From NCBI RefSeq assembly GCF_011058165.1, contig NZ_JAALEG010000032.1, positions 1 to 54,608 of the forward strand: a stretch of DNA of 54,608 nt, in the 5' to 3' direction. The position numbers and the translations under genes are program-made. Below are positions 33,326 to 41,814 of this stretch, piece by piece. Under the pieces are notes generated by a model that did no database searches, was not told the DNA's origin, and was given only the letters and a program-made list of their open reading frames with translations. The stretch is from Rhodococcus aetherivorans. Lineage in GTDB: Bacteria > Actinomycetota > Actinomycetes > Mycobacteriales > Mycobacteriaceae. Position 1 is the first letter of the stretch; each line of letters begins with the position of its first letter.

Positions 33326-34623
33326 CCGACGAACGATCCGGCTCGGCCAACCCCTGGGTGGCGCTGCGGCCCGGCGACGACCCGTCGCAGCTGGCGCAAC
33401 GCGCGTCCTCGGCGCACAGTTCGTTCCTCGACGCGGCCGACACGTCGGTCGTACCTGCCTCCGTGCGCTCGGTGGTCCGCGAATCCTGGCTGCGCAGCCG
33501 CAGGAACGGCATCAGTCCCGACGCCGTCGAACAGCCGAGCCTGCTCACGGGCCTGGACCTCGAGCGGTACCGGGCCGGGCACCCGATGGCGCTGATCCGC
33601 CCCGTCGTGCGCAAGCTGCTGGTGGAGGACGCCGCCGACAGCGGGCTGCTCGTCGCGATCAGCGACGAACAGGGCCGGCTGCTGTGGGTCGAGGGTGATC
33701 ACGCCGCCCGTGACCGGGCGCTGTCGATGAGCTTCGTCGAGGGCGCCGACTGGAGTGAGGAGCGGGTGGGCACCAACGCGCCCGGCACCGCTCTCGCTGT
33801 CGACCACTCGGTCCAGATCGTCGCCGCCGAGCACTTCAACCGCACCGTGCACGAATGGAGCTGCTCGGCCGCGCCGGTGCACGACCCGAGCACCGGCCGG
33901 ATCCTCGGCGCCATCGACATCACCGGTGGGCTCCGCGTCGCCGCGCCGGAGGTGTTGCAGCTCGTGCGGGCCACGGTCGCCGCCGCGGAGTCGGAACTGC
34001 GACTGCACCTGCTCAGCTCGCCGCGGCTGTTGTCGGCTGCCCGGACGAGCCTCGACACGTTCGGGTCGGGCCGGCCCACTCTGCACCGCGACGGCGAACG
34101 GATCCCGCTCTCCCAGCGCCACGCCGAGATCCTGCTGCTGCTCGCCGAACACCCCGAGGGCCTGAGCTCGGACCGGCTTGCGGTGCTGCTCGACGAGGCC
34201 GAGCTCGACTCCGTCACCATCCGTGCCGAGATGTCGCGCCTGCGAAAGGTTTTCGGACCCGAGGGGCTCGGCTCGCGCCCATACCGGCTCCTTGGCGAAC
34301 TCGTCACCGACGTCGCGGAGGTCCGCGGCGCACTCGACCGCGGCGATGTGGCGACGGCGGTGCGTCTGTATGCCGGACCGGTGCTGCCCGGATCGGCCGC
34401 GCCCGGCATCGAGGAGATCCGGGACGAGCTGCGCGCCCGGGTGCAGGCCGCGCTGCTCCGGGCCGGCGACGCCCAGTTGCTCGCGCGGTGGACCGCGTCG
34501 GTGCACGGGCGCGACGACATCGCCGCGTGGGAGGCGTACCTGACCACCCTCGATCCGCATTCGACGCTGTTCGCCCAGGTCAAGGCCCGGATCGAGCTGC
34601 TGGACCGTCAGCTCGGGATCTGA
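33322..34623 (+). CDS. GAF-domain transcriptional regulator (AcoR-like sensor, winged-helix output)
   Basis: 433 aa. The N-terminal sensor (about 1-230) resembles AcoR: SVVRESWLRSRRNGI, then the GAF segment WSEERVGTNAPGTALAVDH and WSCSAAPVHDPSTGRILGAIDI. In place of an AAA+/Fis output, the C-terminus has a winged-helix region (about 255-330: RHAEILLLLAEHPEGLSSDRLAVLL, then IRAEMSRLRKVFG) and a helical BTAD-like tail. Proteins of this shape sit upstream of ThcA/ExaC-type aldehyde dehydrogenases, as here, and probably activate them on sensing an aldehyde or alcohol. It follows mftG by 49 bases, which may link it to the mycofactocin operon. Confidence 0.83.
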   Translation: MTDERSGSANPWVALRPGDDPSQLAQRASSAHSSFLDAADTSVVPASVRSVVRESWLRSRRNGISPDAVEQPSLLTGLDLERYRAGHPMALIRPVVRKLLVEDAADSGLLVAISDEQGRLLWVEGDHAARDRALSMSFVEGADWSEERVGTNAPGTALAVDHSVQIVAAEHFNRTVHEWSCSAAPVHDPSTGRILGAIDITGGLRVAAPEVLQLVRATVAAAESELRLHLLSSPRLLSAARTSLDTFGSGRPTLHRDGERIPLSQRHAEILLLLAEHPEGLSSDRLAVLLDEAELDSVTIRAEMSRLRKVFGPEGLGSRPYRLLGELVTDVAEVRGALDRGDVATAVRLYAGPVLPGSAAPGIEEIRDELRARVQAALLRAGDAQLLARWTASVHGRDDIAAWEAYLTTLDPHSTLFAQVKARIELLDRQLGI

Positions 34624-34632
34624 GGTTCGGAG

Positions 34633-34649
34633 CTACGCAACGTAGTTGC
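34633..34649. promoter_or_regulatory. Overlapping inverted repeats upstream of the aldehyde dehydrogenase
   Basis: CTACG-CAA-CGTAG (34633-34645) and GCAAC-GTA-GTTGC (34637-34649) overlap. A further ACAC...GTGT dyad follows at 34655-34669. They lie 75-90 bases before the ATG at 34725, a reasonable place for an activator site, perhaps for the GAF regulator. Confidence 0.45.
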
Positions 34650-34664
34650 AACCCACACGTTCGT

Positions 34665-34680
34665 AGTGTTCCGGATCACA
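34665..34680. promoter_or_regulatory. CRP-like site upstream of thcA
   Basis: AGTGTTCCGGATCACA fits TGTGA-N6-TCACA with the right half perfect and the left half partial. The core shares TCCGG and TCAC with the better sites at 41938 and 41982. Confidence 0.4.
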
Positions 34681-34724
34681 CGCCCCGCATGGGGGGTGCC
34701 AGACCATCCGAGGAGTGAACACCG

Positions 34725-36248
34725 ATGACCGTGTACGCCCGTCCCGGCTCGCCCGACGCCCTGATGTCCTTCCAGTCCCGCTACGACAACTGGATCGGCG
34801 GCCAGTGGGTACCGCCTGTGAAGGGTCAGTACTTCGAGAACGTCACCCCGGTCACCGGTCAGCCGTTCACCGAGGTGGCCCGGTCCACCGAGGAAGACAT
34901 CGAGCTGGCCCTCGACGCCGCCCACGCCGCCGCGCCGGCCTGGGGCAAGACGTCCGTCGCCGAGCGTTCCATCCTGCTCAACAAGATCGCCGACCGCCTC
35001 GAGGAGAACCTCGAGTCGATCGCCCTCGCCGAGACCTGGGACAACGGCAAGCCGATCCGCGAGACCCTCAACGCCGACATCCCGCTGGCGATCGACCACT
35101 TCCGCTACTTCGCGGGCGCGATCCGGGCGCAGGAGGGCTCGATCTCCGAGATCGACGCCGAGACCGTGGCCTACCACTTCCACGAGCCGCTCGGCGTCGT
35201 CGGCCAGATCATCCCGTGGAACTTCCCGATCCTGATGGCCGTGTGGAAGCTCGCCCCCGCCCTGGCCGCCGGCAACGCCGTCGTCCTCAAGCCGGCCGAG
35301 CAGACGCCCGCCTCGATCCTGTACCTGATCTCCGTCATCGGCGACCTGCTGCCCCCGGGCGTGGTGAACATCGTCAACGGCTTCGGCGTCGAGGCCGGCA
35401 AGCCGCTGGCCTCGAGCCCGCGCATCCGCAAGATCGCGTTCACCGGCGAGACCACCACCGGCCGCCTGATCATGCAGTACGCCTCGCAGAACCTGATCCC
35501 GGTCACCCTCGAGCTCGGCGGCAAGAGCCCGAACATCTTCTTCTCCGACGTGCTCTCGGTCAACGACGACTACCAGGACAAGGCGCTCGAGGGCTTCACG
35601 ATGTTCGCCCTCAACCAGGGCGAGGTGTGCACCTGCCCGTCGCGCGCCCTGGTCCAGCAGGACATCTTCGACGACTTCCTGTCGCTGGCCGCGGTGCGCA
35701 CGAAGGCCGTGCGCCAGGGCGACCCGCTCGACACCGACACGATGATCGGTGCCCAGGCGTCGAACGATCAGCTCGAGAAGATCCTGTCCTACATCGAGAT
35801 CGGCAAGAGCGAAGGCGCGCAGGTGATCACCGGCGGCGAGCGCGCCGACCTCGGCGGCGATCTGTCCGGCGGCTTCTACGTCCAGCCGACGGTGTTCAGC
35901 GGCCACAACAAGATGCGCATCTTCCAGGAGGAGATCTTCGGACCGGTGGTCTCCGTGACGTCCTTCCAGGACTTCGACGACGCCATCTCCATCGCCAACG
36001 ACACCCTCTACGGCCTCGGAGCCGGCGTCTGGTCCCGCGACGGCGGGGTCGCCTACCGGGCCGGCCGCGCCATCCAGGCCGGCCGGGTGTGGACCAACAC
36101 CTACCACCAGTACCCGGCGCACGCGGCGTTCGGTGGCTACAAGCAGTCCGGCATCGGCCGCGAGAACCACCACATGATGCTCGACCACTACCAGCAGACG
36201 AAGAACCTCCTGGTGTCCTACGCGCCGAAGGCCCAGGGCTTCTTCTGA
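34725..36248 (+). CDS. thcA: ThcA/ExaC-type NAD-dependent aldehyde dehydrogenase
   Basis: 507 aa, closely matching the Rhodococcus ThcA and Pseudomonas ExaC family in length and sequence as I remember them (the start [20 protein letters not shown] is typical). It oxidises acetaldehyde and related aldehydes to acids. The catalytic general base is E263 in LELGGKSP and the nucleophile is C302 in [11 protein letters not shown]. The NAD site is [20 protein letters not shown] with FTGETTTGR. It lies between the GAF regulator and the DUF779 gene, and just upstream of ethanolamine ammonia-lyase, whose product is acetaldehyde. The ATG has an AGGAG about 8 bases before it. Confidence 0.93.
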   Translation: MTVYARPGSPDALMSFQSRYDNWIGGQWVPPVKGQYFENVTPVTGQPFTEVARSTEEDIELALDAAHAAAPAWGKTSVAERSILLNKIADRLEENLESIALAETWDNGKPIRETLNADIPLAIDHFRYFAGAIRAQEGSISEIDAETVAYHFHEPLGVVGQIIPWNFPILMAVWKLAPALAAGNAVVLKPAEQTPASILYLISVIGDLLPPGVVNIVNGFGVEAGKPLASSPRIRKIAFTGETTTGRLIMQYASQNLIPVTLELGGKSPNIFFSDVLSVNDDYQDKALEGFTMFALNQGEVCTCPSRALVQQDIFDDFLSLAAVRTKAVRQGDPLDTDTMIGAQASNDQLEKILSYIEIGKSEGAQVITGGERADLGGDLSGGFYVQPTVFSGHNKMRIFQEEIFGPVVSVTSFQDFDDAISIANDTLYGLGAGVWSRDGGVAYRAGRAIQAGRVWTNTYHQYPAHAAFGGYKQSGIGRENHHMMLDHYQQTKNLLVSYAPKAQGFF

Positions 36249-36260
36249 TCCGAAGACCCG

Positions 36261-36301
36261 GCGCCTGTCACGTCATCCCCCCTGCGACGTGGCAGGCGCC
36301 G
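36261..36301 (+). terminator. 15-bp hairpin after thcA
   Basis: GGCGCCTGTCACGTC (36261-36275) pairs with GACGTGGCAGGCGCC (36287-36301) with one G-U wobble. It starts 12 bases after the stop of the aldehyde dehydrogenase, and is either a terminator or a partial attenuator before the DUF779 gene. Confidence 0.6.
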
Positions 36302-36325
36302 TTCCCATTCCGCCCTGCCCCGAGT

Positions 36326-36378
36326 CGAGCGAATGTATCGCCCACTCGATCAGTCGAGGTGAGCGATACATTCGCTCG
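36326..36378 (+). repeat. Long inverted repeat upstream of the DUF779 gene
   Basis: CGAGCGAATGTATCGC at 36326-36341 is exactly complementary to 36363-36378. Partly complementary arms inside extend the hairpin to nearly 25 pairs. It ends 34 bases before the DUF779 ATG and so could be an operator, mRNA-stability or attenuation element. Confidence 0.6.
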
Positions 36379-36412
36379 GGGGAGGCGCAAGCCGACAACC
36401 GGAAGGCACCTC

Positions 36413-36949
36413 ATGTCCGTCCCGCTCCGCCTCGTCGCCACCGCCGACGCGGTTGCTCTCCTGCGCCGTCTCGCCGAGCGGCACGGGCCGCTGATGATGC
36501 ACCAGTCCGGCGGCTGCTGCGACGGGTCGGCGCCGATGTGCTACCCGGACGGCGACTTCGTCGTCGGCGACCTGGACGTGCTGCTGGGGGTGCTGGACCT
36601 GCGGCTGCAGGTGGGGGCGACGGCCGGTGACCTGCCCGCGGGCGCCGACGCCGTCCCGGTGTGGATCTCCGGGTCCCAGTTCGAGGCGTGGAAGCACACG
36701 CAGCTCGTTCTCGACGTGGTGCCCGGCCGCGGCTCCGGGTTCAGCCTGGAATCGCCCGAGGGGCTGCGCTTCCTCAGCCGCGGCCGCGCCTTCACCGCCG
36801 ACGAGAACGACGCGCTCGCCCGCGACACACCCCTGCTCGGCAAGCGGTGGGCCGCCGGCGCCCGTCCGGAGCCGGCCGCCGAGCCGACCGTCGTGGCCGA
36901 GGCCGCCGACGCGTGCCCGGTGCCGACGCCCCGGGGCGCCTCCTCGTAA
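36413..36949 (+). CDS. DUF779-family protein, partner of aldehyde dehydrogenase
   Basis: 178 aa. The DUF779 signature is LMMHQSGGCCDGSAPMCYP (Cys-rich, about residues 25-43), followed by VWISGSQFEAWKHTQLVLDVVPGRG and FSLESPEGLRFLSRGRAF. The CC-x6-C set suggests a metal site. These proteins are nearly always next to ThcA/ExaC-type dehydrogenases, but their role is not established. Homology fades after residue about 140, and the Ala/Pro-rich tail ends with an extra Cys. The ATG at 36413 is preceded by GGAAGG. It is separated from thcA by two hairpins, so it may be expressed at a different level. Confidence 0.87.
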   Translation: MSVPLRLVATADAVALLRRLAERHGPLMMHQSGGCCDGSAPMCYPDGDFVVGDLDVLLGVLDLRLQVGATAGDLPAGADAVPVWISGSQFEAWKHTQLVLDVVPGRGSGFSLESPEGLRFLSRGRAFTADENDALARDTPLLGKRWAAGARPEPAAEPTVVAEAADACPVPTPRGASS

Positions 36950-36961
36950 CACTTCCGTGAC

Positions 36962-37008
36962 CGCGTACTGACGCGGTGTGTACCTACCGCTCGTACCGTG
37001 AGTACGCG
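36962..37008. promoter_or_regulatory. Spaced inverted repeat upstream of the ethanolamine operon
   Basis: CGCGTACT (36962-36969) and AGTACGCG (37001-37008) are exact inverted 8-base arms separated by 31 bases, within the 116-base gap before the permease gene. This is a candidate site for an ethanolamine-responsive regulator; the arms are short. Confidence 0.3.
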
Positions 37009-37065
37009 CGGTGTCCTCGACGTGCCCGCTCGACACGTCGCCATCCTCCGTCGAGAAGAGAGATC

Positions 37066-38526
37066 ATGTCGTTGACCGACCCGCCCAGGACCGGGGCCGA
37101 GACCCCGGCCCACCACGACGGCGCGGACTTCCACGCCGAGAGTCGTGCGTATCTCGAAAAGCGCACTCTGAGAAAGGGTTCGGCGGGCTGGGTGCTGCTC
37201 GCGGGCCTCGGCGTCAGCTACGTGATCTCCGGTGACTACGCCGGCTGGAACAACGGCCTGGCCGAGGGCGGATTCGGTGGTCTGCTCGTCGCCTCGGTGG
37301 TCATCGCGGCCATGTACTTCGCGATGGTGCTCGGCATGGCCGAGCTGTCCTCCGCGCTGCCCGCCGCCGGCGGCGGCTACACCTTCGCGCGCCGCGCCCT
37401 CGGGCCGTGGGGTGGATTCGCCACCGGCACAGCAATTCTCATCGAGTACTCGATCGCCCCGGCCGCGATCGCCACGTTCATCGGCGGGTACGTCGAGTCG
37501 CTGAACCTGTTCGGCATCACCGACGGATGGTGGATCTATCTCGCCGTGTACGCGGTGTTCATCGGCATCCACCTCACCGGCGCCGGCGAAGCGCTCAAGG
37601 CGATGTTCGTGATCACGGCGATCGCTCTCGTCGGGCTCGTGGTGTTCGCCGTCTCCGCCGTCGGGCTGTTCGACACCGCGAACCTGACCGACATCGCCGT
37701 CGACGAGACCGCCGCCGGAGCGTCGTCGTTCCTTCCCTTCGGCCTGTTCGGCATCTGGGCGGCCGTGCCGTTCGCGATCTGGTTCTTCCTCGCCGTCGAG
37801 GGTGTGCCCCTGGCCGCCGAGGAGGCGACCGAGCCGGAGAAGAACGTGCCCAAGGGCATCATCGTGTCCATGCTGGTGCTGCTCGTCACCGGTGCGACCG
37901 TGCTGTTCCTGGCCACCGGCGCGCTCGGCGCCGACGCCCTGTCCACATCCGGTAACCCGCTCGTCGAGGCCCTCGGCGACACCGGCGCCGCGAAGGTGGT
38001 CAACTACATCGGGCTCGCCGGCCTGATCGCGAGCTTCTTCTCGATCATGTACGCGTACTCGCGGCAGACGTTCGCGCTCTCGCGCGCCGGGTACCTCCCC
38101 ACGAGCCTGTCGCTGACCAACAAGCGCAAGGCGCCCATGCTGGCGCTGATCGTCCCCGGCGTGATCGGGTTCGCGCTCTCGCTCACCGGCGAGGGAGCGA
38201 TGCTGCTCAACATGGCCGTCTTCGGCGCCGCGGTGAGCTATGTGCTGATGATGGTCAGCCACATCGTGCTGCGCCGGCGCGAACCGCACATGCCGCGGCC
38301 CTACCGCACCCCCGGCGGCGTCGTCACCACCTCCTTCGCGCTGGTCGTGGCCGCGGCCGCCGTCGTGGCCACCTTCCTGGTCGATCCCGTCGCCGCCCTG
38401 TGGACCCTCGGCGCCTTCGCCGCGTTCATGGCCTACTTCGGGCTCTACAGCCGGCACCGGCTGGTGGCGAACTCGCCCGACGAGGAGTTCGCCGCGCTCG
38501 CCGAGGCGGAGGCCGAGCTGAAGTGA
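37066..38526 (+). CDS. eat: Ethanolamine permease
   Basis: 486 aa amino acid/polyamine (APC) superfamily transporter with about 12 membrane helices. It matches the ethanolamine permease family: KGSAGWVLLAGLGVSYVISG, GWNNGLAEGGFGGLL, ELSSALPAAGGGYTFARRAL and WFFLAVEGVPLAAEEATEPE. It imports ethanolamine for EutBC. The ATG at 37066 has a GAGAAGAGAG site. The stop overlaps the eutB GTG (GTGA), so transporter and enzyme are coupled. It replaces the EutH carrier of enteric eut operons. Confidence 0.93.
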   Translation: MSLTDPPRTGAETPAHHDGADFHAESRAYLEKRTLRKGSAGWVLLAGLGVSYVISGDYAGWNNGLAEGGFGGLLVASVVIAAMYFAMVLGMAELSSALPAAGGGYTFARRALGPWGGFATGTAILIEYSIAPAAIATFIGGYVESLNLFGITDGWWIYLAVYAVFIGIHLTGAGEALKAMFVITAIALVGLVVFAVSAVGLFDTANLTDIAVDETAAGASSFLPFGLFGIWAAVPFAIWFFLAVEGVPLAAEEATEPEKNVPKGIIVSMLVLLVTGATVLFLATGALGADALSTSGNPLVEALGDTGAAKVVNYIGLAGLIASFFSIMYAYSRQTFALSRAGYLPTSLSLTNKRKAPMLALIVPGVIGFALSLTGEGAMLLNMAVFGAAVSYVLMMVSHIVLRRREPHMPRPYRTPGGVVTTSFALVVAAAAVVATFLVDPVAALWTLGAFAAFMAYFGLYSRHRLVANSPDEEFAALAEAEAELK

Positions 38527-39938
38527 GCGTCTACACCCAGCATCTCGCCGGCACCACCTACACCTTCGACGGCCTCGTCGACCTGCTCGCCAAGGCCACC
38601 CCGCGCCGCTCCGGCGACGAACTCGCCGGCTGCGCGGCCGAATCCGACGCCGAGCGTGCGGCCGCGCAGTGGGTCCTCGCCGACATCCCGCTCGACGTGT
38701 TCCTCGCCGAGCCGGTGGTGCCGTACGAGACCGACGAGGTCACCCGGCTGATCCTCGACGATCACGACCGCGACGCCTACCGGTCCGTGCAGCACCTGAC
38801 GGTCGGGGGACTGCGCGACCTGCTTCTCGACACCGTCACGAAAACCGATGCGGCCGCGGCGTTCGCCGCCATGTCGCCCGGCCTGACCCCCGAGATGGTC
38901 GCCGCCGTCAGCAAGCTCATGCGCAACCAGGACCTGATCGCGGTGGCCCGCGCGATCGAGGTCACCTCGGCGTTCCGCACCACCGTCGGACTGCCCGGCC
39001 GGCTCGGCACCCGGCTGCAGCCCAACCACCCCACCGACGATCCACGCGGCATCGCCGCCGCGACCCTCGACGGGCTGCTGATGGGCTGCGGCGACGCCGT
39101 CATCGGCATCAACCCGGCCACGGACTCGCCACAGGCCACCGCCGACCTGCTGCACCTGCTCGACGAGATGCGGCTGCGCTTCGACATCCCGGTGCAGTCC
39201 TGCGTCCTGTCCCACGTGACGACCACGCTCGGCCTCATCGAGGCCGGTGCCCCGGTGGACCTGGTGTTCCAGTCCATTGCCGGCACCGAGGGGGCGAACG
39301 CCGGCTTCGGCGTGAACCTGGCTCTGCTGCGGGAGGCGAACGAGGCCGGTCGCGCTCTGGGGCGCGGCACCGTCGGCGACAACGTCATGTACCTCGAGAC
39401 GGGGCAGGGCTCGGCGCTGTCGGCCGGCGCGCACCTCGGCACGGGCGGACGCCCCGTCGACCAGCAGACCCTCGAGACCCGCGCGTACGCCGTCGCCCGG
39501 GCGCTCGACCCGCTGCTGATCAACACGGTGGTCGGGTTCATCGGCCCCGAATATCTCTACGACGGCAAGCAGATCGTCCGGGCCGGTCTCGAGGACCACT
39601 TCTGCGGCAAGATGCTGGGCCTGCCGATGGGCGTGGACGTCTGCTACACCAACCACGCCGAGGCCGACCAGGACGACATGGACACCCTCCTGACCCTGCT
39701 CGGGGTGGCCGGCGCCGCGTTCGTCATCGCGGTGCCCGGAGCCGACGACGTCATGCTCGGCTACCAGAGCCTGTCGTTCCACGACGCGCTGTACGTGCGT
39801 CGCGCGCTGGGCCTGCGCGCCGCCCCCGAGTTCGAGCGGTGGCTCTCCGGTCTCGGCATGGTGGACGGAGCCGGGCACATCCTGCCGGTGGACGCGGCGG
39901 CCTCCCCGCTGCGCGCCCTCGCGGGAGGTGCGGCGTGA
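38523..39938 (+). CDS. eutB: Ethanolamine ammonia-lyase large subunit EutB
   Basis: 471 aa catalytic subunit of adenosylcobalamin-dependent ethanolamine ammonia-lyase, which splits ethanolamine into acetaldehyde and ammonia. The TIM-barrel segments are well kept: FRTTVGLPGRLGTRLQPNHPTDDP, GLLMGCGDAVIGINPATDSP, VFQSIAGTEGANAGFGVNL and YLETGQGSALSAGAH. Length matches EutB. Its GTG overlaps the permease stop and its TGA overlaps the eutC GTG. No reactivase (eutA) or microcompartment shell genes are nearby, so it works free in the cytoplasm and relies on other cofactor maintenance. Confidence 0.96.
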   Translation: MSVYTQHLAGTTYTFDGLVDLLAKATPRRSGDELAGCAAESDAERAAAQWVLADIPLDVFLAEPVVPYETDEVTRLILDDHDRDAYRSVQHLTVGGLRDLLLDTVTKTDAAAAFAAMSPGLTPEMVAAVSKLMRNQDLIAVARAIEVTSAFRTTVGLPGRLGTRLQPNHPTDDPRGIAAATLDGLLMGCGDAVIGINPATDSPQATADLLHLLDEMRLRFDIPVQSCVLSHVTTTLGLIEAGAPVDLVFQSIAGTEGANAGFGVNLALLREANEAGRALGRGTVGDNVMYLETGQGSALSAGAHLGTGGRPVDQQTLETRAYAVARALDPLLINTVVGFIGPEYLYDGKQIVRAGLEDHFCGKMLGLPMGVDVCYTNHAEADQDDMDTLLTLLGVAGAAFVIAVPGADDVMLGYQSLSFHDALYVRRALGLRAAPEFERWLSGLGMVDGAGHILPVDAAASPLRALAGGAA

Positions 39939-40699
39939 GCGGGTCCGTCGACCGTGACTTCTGGGCACCGCTGCGGTCGGCGACCCAGGCCCGCATCGGG
40001 CTCGGCCGGGCCGGCGACGGCCTCCCGACCGCCCGGGTGCTCGAGTTCCGGGCCGCGCACGCCGCGGCCCGCGACGCGGTGCACCAGCCCCTCGACGTGC
40101 CGGCGCTGGCCACCGACGTCGAACGCCTCGGACTCGGCGTGCCGATCGTCGTCACCAGCCGGGTGAGCGATCGCGGCGAGTACCTGCGCCGCCCGGACCT
40201 GGGCCGCCTGCCCGAGGATCTGTCCGCGGTCCCCGGCACCGGCGCCGACGTCGGGGTGGTCCTCGCCGACGGGCTCTCGCCGCGAGCCCTGGCCGAGCAC
40301 GGCGTCGCCCTGCTCGAGGCCGTCGTGGCGGCTCTGCCGCGGCACCTGTCCGTGGCACCGCCGGTGATCGCGACGTCGGCACGGGTGGCGCTGGGCGACC
40401 ACATCGGCGCCGCCCTGGGGGTGCGCACGCTGCTGGTCCTGATCGGGGAGCGGCCCGGGTTGTCGGTCGCCGACAGCCTCGGGGTGTACCTGACCCACGA
40501 GCCGCGGCCCGGTCGGGCCGACGCCGAGCGGAACTGCGTGTCCAACATCCACCCCCCGGAGGGGCTCGGGTACGCCGCGGCCGCGCGTGTCGTCGCGGGG
40601 CTGGTCGACGGGGCACGCCGGCTCGGGCGTTCCGGCGTGGACCTGAAGGACACGACGCGGGCGGACCGGCTCGATTCCACGACGGTGGGGGAGTTGTAG
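39935..40699 (+). CDS. eutC: Ethanolamine ammonia-lyase small subunit EutC
   Basis: 254 aa small subunit that helps hold adenosylcobalamin and assembles with EutB. Typical features are RIGLGRAGDGLPTARVLEF near the start, VVLADGLSPRALAEHGVALLEA, VIATSARVALGDHIGAAL, GERPGLSVADSLGVYLTHEP and CVSNIHPPEGLGY close to the end. It has no long N-terminal microcompartment-targeting extension, consistent with a cytosolic enzyme. It is coupled to eutB by a GTGA overlap and is the last gene of the eat-eutB-eutC operon. Confidence 0.95.
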   Translation: MSGSVDRDFWAPLRSATQARIGLGRAGDGLPTARVLEFRAAHAAARDAVHQPLDVPALATDVERLGLGVPIVVTSRVSDRGEYLRRPDLGRLPEDLSAVPGTGADVGVVLADGLSPRALAEHGVALLEAVVAALPRHLSVAPPVIATSARVALGDHIGAALGVRTLLVLIGERPGLSVADSLGVYLTHEPRPGRADAERNCVSNIHPPEGLGYAAAARVVAGLVDGARRLGRSGVDLKDTTRADRLDSTTVGEL

Positions 40700-40730
40700 G
40701 GGCGAGAGTGTGACGTACCCGCGTGGGCGG

Positions 40731-40759
40731 TTGACATCGCGACCGGAAGCGCCAAATCA
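40731..40759 (+). promoter_or_regulatory. Candidate promoter of the gene at 40821
   Basis: TTGACA at 40731-40736 is a consensus -35 box. AAATCA at 40754-40759, 17 bases on, is a poor but possible -10. Confidence 0.35.
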
Positions 40760-40820
40760 TGTACTCCGCCCGACCGGGTGACACGTACCGCCCGCGACCG
40801 GGCGACGAGGAGAAGACACG

Positions 40821-41369
40821 ATGGCGTTCGCTGGCAATGTCGACGAGCTGGCTCTGCTGCAGACGGTGCGGTTGAAGGAGACCGTCACCGCCGAGATGAT
40901 CGCGGCGCATCTGGGGGTGTCGGTCGCGTCCGGGCGGGCGGCGTACGACGCGCTGGTCACGCAGGGCAAGGCGAAGGAGACCGGCAACGGCATCACCCTG
41001 ACCGACGCAGGGGTCGCGGAACTGACCGATCAGCTCGACGCGGAGCGCGTCTCGATCGACGAGGATTCTCTCGCGGAGCTGTTCGAGCAGTTCGGCCCGC
41101 TCGACGAAGAGCTCTCCGCGCTGCTCGCCGACCCGGAATCCGCCAACTTCCTCGACGAACTGATCGAGCTGGATCGCAAGGCGCAGAACCTCTTCGACGA
41201 CGTGTCGGCGTTCGTTCCGCGCCTGTCGCGGTATCAGGACCTGTTCGCCGAGGCGCTCGGGAAGATCAAGTCCGGCGCGCTGGCGTGGGCGACGGCGCCG
41301 AACATCGACTCGTACGCGACCGTGTGGAGCGAGATGCGCGCCGAACTCACCGGCGCCGCCGGCCGGTGA
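40821..41369 (+). CDS. Small winged-helix-like protein of unknown role
   Basis: 182 aa, moderately acidic, no membrane segment. The N-terminal 70 residues look like a helix-turn-helix (LLQTVRLKETVTAEMIAAHLG, then SGRAAYDALVTQGKAKETGNGITLTDAGV). The rest is a predicted helical bundle or coiled coil (DSLAELFEQFGPLDEELSALLAD through FAEALGKIKSGALAWATAPN). It may be a regulator with a helical sensing domain; I do not recognise a named family. GAGGAGAAG precedes the ATG by 8 bases. It converges with the phosphatase-like gene across the hairpin at 41363. Confidence 0.65.
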   Translation: MAFAGNVDELALLQTVRLKETVTAEMIAAHLGVSVASGRAAYDALVTQGKAKETGNGITLTDAGVAELTDQLDAERVSIDEDSLAELFEQFGPLDEELSALLADPESANFLDELIELDRKAQNLFDDVSAFVPRLSRYQDLFAEALGKIKSGALAWATAPNIDSYATVWSEMRAELTGAAGR

Positions 41370-41389
41370 CCGGCGCCGCCGGTCACCGG
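41363..41389. terminator. Shared hairpin containing both stop codons
   Basis: CCGGTGACCGGC (41363-41374) pairs exactly with GCCGGTCACCGG (41378-41389) over a 3-base loop. The TGA of the rightward gene (41367-41369) and the stop of the leftward gene (41383-41385) both lie in the stem, so one hairpin probably ends both transcripts. Confidence 0.72.
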
Positions 41390-41814
41390 AACGCAGCGAC
41401 GAAGCGCCGCTGCCACGGCGTCTCCACCGCTCGGTGCGAATAGTGTTCGCGCACATAGGCGACGGCCTCGCCGGGCGGTACGCCGTCGAGGATCGCGAGG
41501 CAGGCCAGGGCGGTGCCCGTGCGCCCCCGGCCACCGCCGCAGGCGACCTCGACGCGTTCGGTCGCGCACCGCTGCCACGCCTCGTGCAGTATCCGGCGGG
41601 CAGCGCCGGGGTCGGTGGGGAGGCGGAAGTCGGGCCACCGGATCCACCGGGCGTCCCACGGGACCGCCGGCGGCGTCCGGCCCGCGAGGTACACCCCGAG
41701 GGCGGGTAGCGGTCCGGCCGGAAGGGGACGTCGGACGCCACGGCCCCGGACGTACCGGCCCGACGGTAGTGCCAGGATCCCCGGGGCGCGCGGGTCCCAG
41801 GTCGTCGTCGCCAT
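41383..41814 (-). CDS. Dual-specificity/tyrosine-phosphatase-like protein
   Basis: 143 aa. The cysteine-phosphatase P-loop C-x5-R appears as C92-GGGRG-R98-TG, but the usual His before Cys is Ala91. A WPD-loop candidate (W60-P61-D62, in RWPDFRLPTDP) supplies the general acid. The fold therefore resembles small atypical dual-specificity phosphatases; the target is unknown. I chose the ATG at 41814 because homology begins there; the open frame upstream is basic and probably noncoding. It converges with the gene at 40821. Confidence 0.75.
   Translation of the reverse strand: MATTTWDPRAPGILALPSGRYVRGRGVRRPLPAGPLPALGVYLAGRTPPAVPWDARWIRWPDFRLPTDPGAARRILHEAWQRCATERVEVACGGGRGRTGTALACLAILDGVPPGEAVAYVREHYSHRAVETPWQRRFVAAFR

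Noticed and set aside
36950-37065. Cobalamin riboswitch ahead of the B12-dependent ethanolamine operon
   Set aside because: The gap is only 116 bases and lacks a B12-box-like sequence. Only a short spaced inverted repeat is present.
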